Shown piece by piece: positions 34,772 through 43,787 of a stretch of DNA of 64,000 nt (positions are counted from its first letter, which is position 1; the number at the start of each line of letters is the position of its first letter). The DNA is taken from positions 35,228-99,227 of the forward strand of contig JAEZCO010000106.1 in assembly GCA_023433505.1 (NCBI GenBank), read 5' to 3'. A program made the translations under genes and the position numbers. The notes below the pieces were generated by a model, which searched no databases, was not told the DNA's origin, and saw nothing but the letters and a program-made list of their open reading frames with translations. The DNA is from Bacillota bacterium. GTDB lineage: Bacteria > Bacillota > Clostridia > Acetivibrionales > DTU013.

Positions 34772-34800
34772 CAGCAAGTACCAGGGCATGGCTAAAGCGA

Positions 34801-34834
34801 AAGGCTCCTTATCGACAGATAGGGAGCCTTTTTT
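34801..34834 (+). terminator. Intrinsic terminator of the chemoreceptor gene
   Basis: AAGGCTCC/GGAGCCTT stem (34801-34808 with 34823-34830) followed by TTTT (34831-34834). It lies 30 bases after the receptor stop codon. Confidence 0.9.
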
Positions 34835-34861
34835 ATAAGCTGAACCAAGCTTTGTGTATTG

Positions 34862-34919
34862 GTATGAAAAGTAATCCAGCGTTGGGGCGACCCATGATCG
34901 CCGTTGAATCTTTTCATAC
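34862..34919. repeat. Long hairpin with REP-like core
   Basis: Outer arms GTATGAAAAG (34862-34871) and CTTTTCATAC (34910-34919) are perfectly complementary; inside lies GGCGA (34886-34890)/TCGCC (34898-34902), the core also seen at 3224. It fills part of the gap between the chemoreceptor and the convergent TPR gene; no gene is seen there. Confidence 0.5.
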
Positions 34920-35022
34920 TCATGTATGCCGCTATGTAGCATGGATATTGGTATACAAGGGCTCTAAGCATTGATATTCCGAACGAATTAAAGAATCTTA
35001 TAGGCTCCTTCGTTAGCATTGC

Positions 35023-36123
35023 TTACGGTACCTTAGTCAACGCTTTAATCCTTACCTTCGCATTCGCTGTATAGTTGCTTTTCGGATAGCTTTCTACAAG
35101 CCTTTGAAACAAAGCGACGGCATTTCTTGAATCACTCTGCAGCTGGTAGCATCGGCCCATATAGTAAAGAGCGGCATCCATCCGGTTGAATTTCGGATCA
35201 TACACCTCGACTTTTCCCAGCTTGACCAGGGCTTCCTGGTATTTTTTCGTGTTATAGAGCTTGTAGCCTTCGTCATAAACCACCTTGGCGGCACTTGGCA
35301 ATACGGCAGTATACAGGTTGTCAAACCGGACCTTGTCATCGCCTTTAAAATCGACTGTCTTCATAAGAATCAGCAGGTCGGCTGCGTTCTCGGTTTGTTT
35401 TTTGGTTACCAGGCTTTCTATTTCATAAAGCTTGATTACGGATTTATAATAGCCGACGGACCTGGAAGCCTCATCCGCGTCTTTTTTCACCAGTTCATAG
35501 TCGGACAAAAGCTCTTCATATTTCAATTTATATTCATCCGTTGGCTTTTGAGCATTTACACTGTTATTGTCATCGGGATTATTTTCAGCTTTTTCAGGTT
35601 TGGGAATGACGCTTTGAACCAGTACGGCCAGCAATATACCCGCTGCAAAAAAAGCGGCGTATTTAATCCACTTATTAAGTTTGGGGGGGCCGATATCCAT
35701 TTTCCTGCTCTTATTTTCAATCGCTTTCGGGACGGGGGCAGCATTCCTTTTTTTGGGCTTGGGTTTCATACTGCCGTCTATGTCTCCAGTGTTGATAAGG
35801 CTCATGAACCGCATAGCTTTGACGCTGTTTTTCTCTGCTTTGATGACCTTTTCGAAAGTCTCCGCCGCGCGAACATTATCTTTCGTATAGCTGTAGCACA
35901 TGCCCAGGAGGTTCATTGCCTCGTAAAAATGAGGATTCATGCTAATGGCCTTTTTGAGCTCGATAATGGCTATATCCTCACTGCCGGTGTTCAAACTTTC
36001 GATAGCCTTATTGTATAAAAAGATAGAATTCCTGATATTGTCGGGTATATCTCCCTCATTCGGAGAAATATCCTTCAGGCTGATAACAGTAAAGTCCTGC
36101 ATTTCTTGTTTCAGATCGATCAA
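35023..36123 (-). CDS. TPR-repeat membrane protein
   Basis: 366 residues. N-terminal cytoplasmic TPRs (about 28-100: AIESLNTGSEDIAIIELKKAIS and MNPHFYEAMNLLGMCYSYTKDNVRAAETFEKVI), a basic linker, one membrane helix (about 155-178), a predicted coiled coil (about 195-235) and more TPR-like units to the end (about 275-360). TPR proteins scaffold complexes; here the C-terminal half would lie outside the membrane. The start is TTG at 36123 behind GAGG; ATG at 36102 is the alternative. It follows folC by about 90 bases on the same strand. Confidence 0.75.
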   Translation of the reverse strand: MIDLKQEMQDFTVISLKDISPNEGDIPDNIRNSIFLYNKAIESLNTGSEDIAIIELKKAISMNPHFYEAMNLLGMCYSYTKDNVRAAETFEKVIKAEKNSVKAMRFMSLINTGDIDGSMKPKPKKRNAAPVPKAIENKSRKMDIGPPKLNKWIKYAAFFAAGILLAVLVQSVIPKPEKAENNPDDNNSVNAQKPTDEYKLKYEELLSDYELVKKDADEASRSVGYYKSVIKLYEIESLVTKKQTENAADLLILMKTVDFKGDDKVRFDNLYTAVLPSAAKVVYDEGYKLYNTKKYQEALVKLGKVEVYDPKFNRMDAALYYMGRCYQLQSDSRNAVALFQRLVESYPKSNYTANAKVRIKALTKVP

Positions 36124-36216
36124 AATACCTCACCCCCATTTCTCATTTAAGAGCACTGCTACTGCTGCTTTGCGTTTTTCAGTGAGCGCAGACGCCCCCT
36201 GCCGCATTCTCAGCGC

Positions 36217-37494
36217 TTACAGGCCGAACACCGTCCTGACCGCTCCGATGTATGAAAGCGATCCGAAAGCGCAGATCACTTCGTCCTGAGCTGCGCTTTG
36301 CATGCATGTCCTGACAGCCCCTTCAATTGTATCATTAATATACACATTTTTACAATAGTGACCGAGCTCCATGGCTAATTCTGCCGCCGTCAATGCTCTT
36401 TCATTTTCGGGCGCCACTGCTATCACCCGGCGGCAATCCCTGATGACGGCCTTGATCATCGCTCTGTAATCCTTATCCCTGAATACGCCCATAATAAATG
36501 TTATCTTTTTACCGGGGAAATACATATCCAAAGCATTCCGTAAAACATTGGCACCTTCTATGTTATGGGCGCCGTCGATGAGGAAAACAGGATCGGTGTG
36601 CACGACCTCCAGCCTTCCCGGCCATTTTGCACCTTTCAGCCCCTGCCGGATAGACTCCGCCGTTAGGACATAGCCTTTGGACTTTAGCAATTCCGCCGCT
36701 TCTATGGCTACAACGGCATTTTTCAGCTGATGCTCCCCCAGGAGGGATATTTCAAGTCCCGGATATTCCTTGTAATCAAAAACCTGCCCTCCGATATGGA
36801 ACCGTTCAAGCCGGATGCTTGAAAAATCCGCAAAACTCAGACCGGAGCCTCTTTCCGAACAGGCTTTTTCCAGCACCCCGGCGGCCTCAGGCTCCTGGGC
36901 ATAGGATAAAACCTCCCCGCCCGGCTTTATGATGCCTGCCTTCTCAAAAGCGATCTCCGAAAGCGTATTCCCCAGCCGGTCCATGTGGTCGTAGCTGATT
37001 GTGGTGATCACCGCCAGATCGGGTGTTTTTATAATGTTTGTCGAATCAAATCTGCCGCCAAGCCCCACTTCCAGCACAACAACATCACAGCGCTGCTCAT
37101 AATAGTACTGAAAGGCTATGGCCGTGACAATCTCAAACTCCGTCGGATGATTTTCCCCGCGGGCTACCATGATGTCGGCCTTCTCTTTTACAAACCCGGT
37201 AACCCTGGCCAAATCCTCTTCACCGATCTCCGAGTCATTGATTCTTATCCTTTCGGTAAACCTCTGGATATAAGGCGACGTATATACTCCCGCCCTATAT
37301 CCCGCAGCTGCCAGGATACTGCTGATAAACGCCACGGTTGAACCTTTTCCGTTTGTTCCGGCAACATGGACATATTTCAATTTATCCTGGGGGTTGTCCA
37401 TAAGCTCAAGCAGGGCCGCAATGTTGTGCAGGCCCAGCTTGAGCCCGAATTTGTAAGTTCCGTGAATATATTCTATGGCTTCTTTGTGGTTCAT
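36217..37494 (-). CDS. folC: Folylpolyglutamate synthase/dihydrofolate synthase
   Basis: 425 residues. ATP-dependent ligase adding glutamate to folates. Visible motifs: P-loop GTNGKGST (about 48-55), the Mg-binding and folate-binding region EVGLGGRFDSTNI, ISYDHMDRLG, and IDGAHNIEG. The start is ATG at 37494, overlapping the secA stop as ATGA, ten bases after GGAG. The coupling to secA is unusual, though both are housekeeping genes. Confidence 0.93.
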   Translation of the reverse strand: MNHKEAIEYIHGTYKFGLKLGLHNIAALLELMDNPQDKLKYVHVAGTNGKGSTVAFISSILAAAGYRAGVYTSPYIQRFTERIRINDSEIGEEDLARVTGFVKEKADIMVARGENHPTEFEIVTAIAFQYYYEQRCDVVVLEVGLGGRFDSTNIIKTPDLAVITTISYDHMDRLGNTLSEIAFEKAGIIKPGGEVLSYAQEPEAAGVLEKACSERGSGLSFADFSSIRLERFHIGGQVFDYKEYPGLEISLLGEHQLKNAVVAIEAAELLKSKGYVLTAESIRQGLKGAKWPGRLEVVHTDPVFLIDGAHNIEGANVLRNALDMYFPGKKITFIMGVFRDKDYRAMIKAVIRDCRRVIAVAPENERALTAAELAMELGHYCKNVYINDTIEGAVRTCMQSAAQDEVICAFGSLSYIGAVRTVFGL

Positions 37495-40235
37495 TGCTGA
37501 TTTGCTCCGCAACATTTTTTATATTTTTTTCCGCTTCCGCAGGGACACAAATCGTTCCGCCCTACTTTGTCGCTGCTGCGGGCAACAGGCTTCTTGGGTT
37601 CGTCATCTCCGTGACTTGCCGTAACCGGCTCCGCTACCCTTTCCCGCTGGGGCTGGTGCTCCCGGTCTATACGGGATCTTAATATGAGCTTCATCGAATC
37701 CTGCTGAATGTTTTTGATCATTTCCTCAAACATTTCGAAGCCTTCGAATTTGTATTCCACTACCGGATCTCTCTGGCCGTAGGCACGCATTCCGATACCG
37801 TGCCTCAGCTGGTCCATGGCGTCGATATTATCCATCCATTTCTCATCCACCACTCTCAGAAGTACGACCCTCTCCAGCTCTCTCATAAGCTCGGAGCCAA
37901 ACTCCGTTTCCTTGGCTTCATAAGCTTCAAGAGCGGCTTTTTGCATGATTTCCTTGAGATCTTCCTTGTCCATCCCTTCCATTTCTTCCTTAGAAAAGGT
38001 AAGGCTCCCTTTGGGCATAAATATGCCTTCCGCGTAAGCTCTCATTCCCTCCCAATCCCAATAGTCCGGATGAGGACTTTCGTGGCAATAGGTGGCGATG
38101 ATACCGTCCACGATGCCATCGATCATTTTAATGAAGGAATCCTTAAGATTTTCTCCGTTGAGTACCTGCTTCCTCTGGCCATAGATCACTTCTCTTTGCT
38201 TGTTCATTACATCGTCATACTGAAGGACATGCTTCCGGATATCAAAGTTCTTTCCTTCAACCTTCTTCTGGGCATTTTCTATGGCATTGGACAGCATCCT
38301 GTTTTCTATGGGCTGGTCTTCTTCCAGCCCTAGGGCGCTTACCAGGTTTGTCAGCCTGTCGGAACCAAAGAGCCTCATGAGGTCGTCTTCAAGGGAAATA
38401 TAGAACCTGGAGGAACCGGGGTCGCCCTGACGTCCGGAACGGCCTCGCAGCTGGTTGTCGATACGCCTTGATTCATGCCTTTCAGTACCGATAATGTGAA
38501 GCCCGCCCGCTTCAATAACTTTCTCCCTCTCAGAAGCCGTTACTTTTTTAAATTCCTCATAGTAGCCTCTGAAGGTCTTCCTTGCTCCGAGGACTATCTC
38601 GTCATCGGTTTCATTGACGCTGATGGACTGGTAAATAAGGTCCTCTTCATAGCCGTTTTTGCGCATCTCCTGCCTTGCCATGAACTCCGGATTACCGCCC
38701 AGCATAATGTCGGTACCACGGCCTGCCATGTTTGTGGCAATCGTGACGGTTGCAAACCGGCCTGCCTGGGCGATGATTTCGGCTTCCTTTTCATGGAACT
38801 TGGCATTGAGAACCTGGTGCTGCACACCGCGCCTTTTAAGCATTGCGCTTAAGAGCTCCGATTTCTCAATGGAAATGGTACCGATCAAAAGCGGCTGGCC
38901 TATTTTATGCTTTTCTACGATCTCGTTGATAACGGCGTTGAATTTGCCGGTTTCGTTTTTATAAACACAGTCGGAATGGTCCTTCCGGATCATCTCCTTG
39001 TTGGTGGGGATCACAACGACATCCAGCTTGTAGATGGTCTGGAATTCCTGCTCTTCGGTTTGAGCAGTACCGGTCATGCCTGCAAGCTTTTTGTACATTC
39101 TGAAGTAATTCTGGAAGGTTATTGTGGCAAGGGTTTTGCTCTCTCTTTCCACCTTTACGTTTTCCTTGGCCTCGATTGCCTGATGGAGGCCGTCGCTGTA
39201 TCTTCTGCCATACATGAGACGTCCGGTAAATTCATCGACGATGATTACCTCGCCCTCTTTCACCACATAGTCACGGTCTTTTTTCATCAGGCCATGGGCC
39301 TTGAGTCCCTGGTTAATGTGATGGGAAATGGTCATGTTTTCCGGATCGGAAAGATTCTCTATGCCAAAATACTGCTCCGCCTTCTTTACTCCGCTTGCCG
39401 TAAGCGTAGCAGTATGCGCTTTTTCATCGACGATATAATCCGCATCGATTTCGTCGTCATGCTGTTTGTCGTCGGTCTGGGTAAAGACCTTTATTTTCAG
39501 CCTTCCCACAAAGGAATTGGCCTTTTTGTACAAATCTGTGGATTTGTCGCCGGCGCCCGATATGATCAAAGGAGTTCTGGCTTCATCAATCAAAATACTG
39601 TCAACCTCATCCACGATGGCATAATGAAGGTCCCGTTGTACCATATCCTCCTTGTAGATGACCATGTTGTCCCTGAGATAATCGAATCCGAACTCGTTAT
39701 TTGTCCCATAGGTAATGTCGCAATTATATGCGGCTCTTCTTTCTTCATTGGTAAGTCCGTGCAGAATAAGACCTACGGACATGCCGAGGAAATTGTAAAT
39801 CTTCCCCATCAATTCGCCCTGATATTTGGCAAGATAATCGTTGACCGTTACCAGATGTACACCTTTTCCCTCAAGGGCGTTAAGATATAAGGGAAGGGTG
39901 GCCACCAGGGTCTTTCCTTCACCGGTCTTCATTTCCGAGATTCTTCCCTGATGCAGTACAACACCGCCGATGAGCTGGGATTTGAAATGCCTTTGCCCCA
40001 AAACCCTTATCGCAGCTTCCCTGACGACGGCAAAAGCCTCCGGAAGTATATCGTTCAGGGTTTCGCCTTCTGCCAGACGTCCCTTGAACTCCGCTGTCTT
40101 GCCTTTTAGCTGCTCATCGCTGAGCGCCTTGATTTTAGGCTCAAGCTCTTCTATGTCCTCGACGATTGGGAATACCCTTTTTAATTCCCTGTCACTGTAA
40201 GATCCAATAATCTTTTCCAAAAAATTTTTAACCAT
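37491..40235 (-). CDS. secA: Preprotein translocase ATPase SecA
   Basis: 914 residues. Motor of the Sec pathway that drives unfolded preproteins through SecYEG. It has Walker A GEGKTL (about 103-108), DEVDSILIDEARTPL Walker B region, TNMAGRGTDI, GRSGRQGDPG and the C-terminal zinc site CPCGSGKKYKKCC (SecB/ribosome/lipid binding). Overlaps folC by four bases. A downstream neighbour on the 5' side is a small exported protein and yerC-like gene in the same direction. A single complete SecA of normal length. Confidence 0.97.
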   Translation of the reverse strand: MVKNFLEKIIGSYSDRELKRVFPIVEDIEELEPKIKALSDEQLKGKTAEFKGRLAEGETLNDILPEAFAVVREAAIRVLGQRHFKSQLIGGVVLHQGRISEMKTGEGKTLVATLPLYLNALEGKGVHLVTVNDYLAKYQGELMGKIYNFLGMSVGLILHGLTNEERRAAYNCDITYGTNNEFGFDYLRDNMVIYKEDMVQRDLHYAIVDEVDSILIDEARTPLIISGAGDKSTDLYKKANSFVGRLKIKVFTQTDDKQHDDEIDADYIVDEKAHTATLTASGVKKAEQYFGIENLSDPENMTISHHINQGLKAHGLMKKDRDYVVKEGEVIIVDEFTGRLMYGRRYSDGLHQAIEAKENVKVERESKTLATITFQNYFRMYKKLAGMTGTAQTEEQEFQTIYKLDVVVIPTNKEMIRKDHSDCVYKNETGKFNAVINEIVEKHKIGQPLLIGTISIEKSELLSAMLKRRGVQHQVLNAKFHEKEAEIIAQAGRFATVTIATNMAGRGTDIMLGGNPEFMARQEMRKNGYEEDLIYQSISVNETDDEIVLGARKTFRGYYEEFKKVTASEREKVIEAGGLHIIGTERHESRRIDNQLRGRSGRQGDPGSSRFYISLEDDLMRLFGSDRLTNLVSALGLEEDQPIENRMLSNAIENAQKKVEGKNFDIRKHVLQYDDVMNKQREVIYGQRKQVLNGENLKDSFIKMIDGIVDGIIATYCHESPHPDYWDWEGMRAYAEGIFMPKGSLTFSKEEMEGMDKEDLKEIMQKAALEAYEAKETEFGSELMRELERVVLLRVVDEKWMDNIDAMDQLRHGIGMRAYGQRDPVVEYKFEGFEMFEEMIKNIQQDSMKLILRSRIDREHQPQRERVAEPVTASHGDDEPKKPVARSSDKVGRNDLCPCGSGKKYKKCCGANQQ

Positions 40236-40286
40236 AAATGCCTCCGCTTTTCTTTTATATTCCTGATAATCCCTGGATAAAAAAGA

Positions 40287-40676
40287 CTATAGTGAAGGCG
40301 GAGATATGTCGGAACCATTTAAGGAAATGTTGATAATTTTAGCTCCAAAGGCCTGCGTAGAAACCAGGCTGTAAGAAAGGCGCGGCTCATAGGAAGGCGT
40401 GAAGGAGTGGAAGTAGCAAAAGGCTCCTCCGCTGCCGTCTTTCGCCTGTAGTATTTCCGCCATGGGCACAAAAGCAGTAAGTTTATATTGAACCGGGCCA
40501 ATGTTCGGATTTTCATCCATAGCTCCGGTTAAGCTTTCATCCTTATCCTCGCCATCGATCGCAAGGCCGGCCATATAATTCTGCAGCGGAACCAGGGCAG
40601 TATTAAAAAATGCCATTCCCTCGGCAGTCAGTGCGGATAATATCAGCAAGCCTATAACGAGCCTTCTCAGTAACAC
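40287..40676 (-). CDS. Exported protein of unknown function, 129 aa
   Basis: GTG start at 40676, eight bases behind AAAGGA and two bases after the stop of the YerC-like gene. Signal-anchor or signal peptide about 1-24 (LLRRLVIGLLILSALTAEGMA). The mature part includes GPVQYKLTAFVPMAEILQA and YEPRLSYSLVSTQAF. I do not recognise a family. Its close coupling to yerC suggests cotranscription. Confidence 0.6.
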   Translation of the reverse strand: MLLRRLVIGLLILSALTAEGMAFFNTALVPLQNYMAGLAIDGEDKDESLTGAMDENPNIGPVQYKLTAFVPMAEILQAKDGSGGAFCYFHSFTPSYEPRLSYSLVSTQAFGAKIINISLNGSDISPPSL

Positions 40677-40678
40677 TT

Positions 40679-40975
40679 TTAAGTTCCTTTCCTTTCAAGC
40701 CTTTCCAGTATGGTCCTGTAACCGTCGGCGCCATAATTCAGGCACCGGTTGACCCTGCTGATGGTAGCTGTACTGGCGCCTGTCTTTTCACTAATATCAG
40801 TATAAGTATGCCCTTCTTTGAGCATTTTTGCAACCTCCAGTCTCTGAGCCATCGCTTTTATTTCGGAAACAGTGCAAATATCCTCAAAGAAATTATAACA
40901 TTCATCCATTCCATTTAGAAGCAAAATTGCTTCAAAAAGTTTATCGGTAGTATCATCCTTAATTTTGGAATTCAT
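40679..40975 (-). CDS. YerC/YecD family TrpR-related protein
   Basis: 98 residues forming a TrpR-like helical fold: CTVSEIKAMAQRLEVAKML followed by the helix-turn-helix EGHTYTDISEKTGASTATISRVNRCL. YerC-type proteins are predicted DNA-binding regulators of Gram-positive bacteria with poorly known targets. GGGAGGG lies five bases before the ATG. It diverges from the GNAT-like gene at 41120. Confidence 0.92.
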   Translation of the reverse strand: MNSKIKDDTTDKLFEAILLLNGMDECYNFFEDICTVSEIKAMAQRLEVAKMLKEGHTYTDISEKTGASTATISRVNRCLNYGADGYRTILERLERKGT

Positions 40976-41119
40976 ACCAACCCTCCCAATGATTTTCGAG
41001 GCAAACGTTTCAGGCGTTTGAAACTACAATATCAGCTTTTGTCCTTTCAGTCAAGATTGTGTGCCATAGTTTTCTGTGCTATACTTTATACAACAAAACA
41101 TGCAAAGAAAGGCCCATTC

Positions 41120-42250
41120 ATGAACATCGACATTATTACGGTAAAGACCAAAGCCGACCTTATGAAGTTTATCAAACTGCCGTGGAAAATATACAAAGGC
41201 AACAAATGCTGGGTCCCTCCAATGATCAATGAAATGCTTGAAACCTTGGATCTTGAAAAAGGAAGGGCAGATACGAAAATCACCAAGGAAATGTTTCTGG
41301 CCTTTCTGGACGGAAAACCGGCAGCCAGGATTTTTATGGGCATTGACTCAAACCTGAATGATAAGAAAAATATAAAATTGGGGTATTTCTCTCTTTTTGA
41401 GTGCATTGACAATCAGGTGCTTGCAGACGCGCTGTTTAAAAAGGCACTTACATGGTTCAGGGAAAAAGGCATCGAATCCATTATTGGTCCCGTTTCTCCT
41501 ACCGGGACCGACGGTGACGAATATAAAGGGCTTTTGATTAATTGCTTCGACCGCCCCCCGGTGATTATGAATTCCTACAATCCGCCTTATTATCAGAAGC
41601 TCCTGGAGGCTTACGGCTTTGAAAAGGATTACGATGTTTTTGCATATTACCTGGACAAGGACCTGAGCTTTAAAAAAGACCCTTCCAAAGCCATCGAATA
41701 TGCCCAGAAAAAGTACAATTTCCGGATTGATTTATTGAATATGAAGGATATAGAGAATGAAATCAAGGCGATAAAGCATGTGCTTGACCTGGCGATCCCC
41801 GACGAATGGCCCGATCTGGTTGCGCCATCGCTGGAGGAGGTGCGGGAGATGGCTAAAAAGCTTATCCCTTATGCCGACCCTGATTTTATTGCCATTGCAA
41901 GAAGCGGAGATGAAGCCATCGGCTTTAATCTTGCCTTGCCGGATCTGAATCAGGTGTTGATCCATATGAATGGAAGGATAACCCCCCTATCGGCTTTGAA
42001 ATATCTCTGGTATAAGCGTAAAATAAAGTCAGCCAGGGCCTTTGTCATGTTTGTCGTACCCGCCTTCAGGTCAAAAGGCGTATCCTATGGCATTTATCAT
42101 ACAACCTTCCAGAATTCCATGAAGAAAGGCTACATTTGGGGTGAAGCATCCACCATCGGTGAAACCAATACCCGGATGCGCTCCGATATAGAAAGCTTTG
42201 GAGCCAAACACTACAAGACCTACAGGATTCTCAAAAGGTCCGTAAAATAG
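41120..42250 (+). CDS. GNAT-like N-acetyltransferase superfamily protein
   Basis: 376 residues from ATG 41120, eight bases after AAAGG. Two GNAT-like halves: the first has WKIYKGNKCWVPPMINEMLETLD and PVSPTGTDGDEYKGLLI, the second SARAFVMFVVPAFRSKGVSYGIYH and WGEASTIGETNTRMRSDIE, ending FGAKHYKTYRIL. The family is known as conserved double-GNAT proteins; the substrate is not established. It is transcribed alone and converges with the glycosyltransferase gene. Confidence 0.8.
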   Translation: MNIDIITVKTKADLMKFIKLPWKIYKGNKCWVPPMINEMLETLDLEKGRADTKITKEMFLAFLDGKPAARIFMGIDSNLNDKKNIKLGYFSLFECIDNQVLADALFKKALTWFREKGIESIIGPVSPTGTDGDEYKGLLINCFDRPPVIMNSYNPPYYQKLLEAYGFEKDYDVFAYYLDKDLSFKKDPSKAIEYAQKKYNFRIDLLNMKDIENEIKAIKHVLDLAIPDEWPDLVAPSLEEVREMAKKLIPYADPDFIAIARSGDEAIGFNLALPDLNQVLIHMNGRITPLSALKYLWYKRKIKSARAFVMFVVPAFRSKGVSYGIYHTTFQNSMKKGYIWGEASTIGETNTRMRSDIESFGAKHYKTYRILKRSVK

Positions 42251-42323
42251 ACCCGGCCGGTCAACTTCCCGTGGGATGGGAGCCCCGTGGGTTTTAGCCG
42301 GATTCTTCGTACAGAATGACACC

Positions 42324-42350
42324 AAAAAAGCCCACCTGCTCAGGTGGGCT
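42324..42350 (-). terminator. Intrinsic terminator of the glycosyltransferase gene
   Basis: Ten-base perfect stem AGCCCACCTG/CAGGTGGGCT around CT; in the leftward direction a run of six T follows. It lies 17 bases after the stop codon at 42367, between convergent genes, and may also stop rightward transcription weakly. Confidence 0.9.
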
Positions 42351-42366
42351 TACCGTTTATCCGACT

Positions 42367-43560
42367 TCAGTTCTTTATCTGATCCTCAAGTACCTCCGAC
42401 TCAATAATAACCTCTTCAACGATTGCGCCGTCAATAAACCCGCCCTTTTTCACGGCATACTTGATACCCCGCCATGAAACAAAAGGATTTTTCAAGGAGT
42501 AAATCAAATAGAAGGTACCGAATAAATCAAAAAACAATCCCATGATAAAATCCACCGGCAGGATCCTGTTTTTGGTCAAAATCCTCATAATCACTGCTTG
42601 CAGCGTCCTGATGCCCATAAAGACAAAAGACAGGTATAACAGGCTTGTATTTTTCAGCACAAGTGCCAATATGAAGATTATCCAATACCAGAACACCATC
42701 AGGATAAAGGTAGGCAGTTCAAAAGCCAGATGCGTTTTCACTCCTACGGCAATTCTCTTTGCATAATTCAATGACTTCTCTTTTCCCAGCTCGTCTACGT
42801 GACATTCCAGGAAAGGTCCCAATACCAGCTTGTAACCCATCTTATAAAGTGTATTGCCCAAATGGAGATCCTCTAAAAGGGAGCCTCCGAATGCCTCCAG
42901 ACCGCCTATCTCCTTCAGCAGCTTTTTCCTCATTGCAAAGGCTGCCCCGGTGGCGCCAAGGTCCATCCCCAGCTTTGTAAGGAAAGCCCAAATAAACACC
43001 GTCTCATTGTTTTGCATAAAGGTGAAGAATCTGGTCCAGAAATCCCTGCCGCCGGAATTAATCTGACCGCAGGTGGTTATTCCAACCTTTTCGTCCTTTA
43101 GCGGCCGGACCATTTTAAGGATAAAATCAGGCTTGATCCGGATATCGCTGTCACCAAAGAGTACAATGTCGTATCCGGCCAGCTTCATACCGTTTACCAT
43201 GTTGGAGCTCTTTCCGTTCAGGCCTGGTATTACCGGATTCACGATGATTCGGGAGGATATCTGCGGATATTTTTTAATAAAATTTTCAACAACCGGAATG
43301 GCCGGATCTCCAGGCTCCTGAAAACTGAAGATATGTTCCACCGGTCCTTTGTAGTCTTGCCGAAACCAGCTTTCAAGGTTTATCTCAAGTTCAAAGTCCA
43401 GATCCTTGATGGGATGGATGATTGATACGCCAACAGCTTCATCCTCTTCTGAAGATTTTACCTGCTTGTTGGTCCAGTTCAGATGCAGTTTTACAAATAT
43501 CAGCTGGGCGGCCCAAAATGAGCAGAACAGGATTCCTACTGCAACTGCGACATAAAACAT
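42367..43560 (-). CDS. Glycosyltransferase family 2/GT21 (ceramide glucosyltransferase-like)
   Basis: 397 residues: an N-terminal membrane helix, a cytoplasmic GT-A domain and three or four C-terminal helices (about 285-370). Motifs: SIIHPIKDLD start, GDSDIRIKPDF (DxD-like), and LLEDLHLGNTLYKMGY. The overall layout is that of GT21 (ceramide glucosyltransferase/HpnI type), which transfers a sugar from a nucleotide sugar to a membrane lipid. The acceptor is unknown in Clostridia. A terminator follows; transcribed alone. Confidence 0.82.
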   Translation of the reverse strand: MFYVAVAVGILFCSFWAAQLIFVKLHLNWTNKQVKSSEEDEAVGVSIIHPIKDLDFELEINLESWFRQDYKGPVEHIFSFQEPGDPAIPVVENFIKKYPQISSRIIVNPVIPGLNGKSSNMVNGMKLAGYDIVLFGDSDIRIKPDFILKMVRPLKDEKVGITTCGQINSGGRDFWTRFFTFMQNNETVFIWAFLTKLGMDLGATGAAFAMRKKLLKEIGGLEAFGGSLLEDLHLGNTLYKMGYKLVLGPFLECHVDELGKEKSLNYAKRIAVGVKTHLAFELPTFILMVFWYWIIFILALVLKNTSLLYLSFVFMGIRTLQAVIMRILTKNRILPVDFIMGLFFDLFGTFYLIYSLKNPFVSWRGIKYAVKKGGFIDGAIVEEVIIESEVLEDQIKN

Positions 43561-43599
43561 AGCTACACTCCCTCACAACATTTTGAAAATATCAACCAA

Positions 43600-43696
43600 T
43601 TAAGCACGGGTAAAAACATAACCTACGCTAAAATCTTTCTGCATATACGGCCTTGAAGCGCCGCCGTCTGCAGAAAGATTTTCAGTGCTCCTAAGT
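43600..43696. repeat. MITE-like element, copy B
   Basis: Ends TTAAGCAC (43600-43607) and GTGCTCCTAAG (43685-43695); inside, AAAATCTTTCTGCA (43630-43643) and TGCAGAAAGATTTT (43669-43682) form a perfect 14-base inverted repeat. No coding capacity. It lies in the gap between the glycosyltransferase gene and uvrB; nothing else is seen there. Confidence 0.6.
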
Positions 43697-43787
43697 CAAT
43701 TGTACATGTCTTTACTATTATATAATGATTCCACCCATTATACAACCCTGACAACAGGCTTGCCTAGTGTATTTTTGCAAGGGGATT

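Noticed and set aside
38907..39890. 327-codon open frame on the forward strand inside secA
   Set aside because: It is exactly antisense to the well-conserved secA gene, has no ribosome binding site and no recognisable domain.
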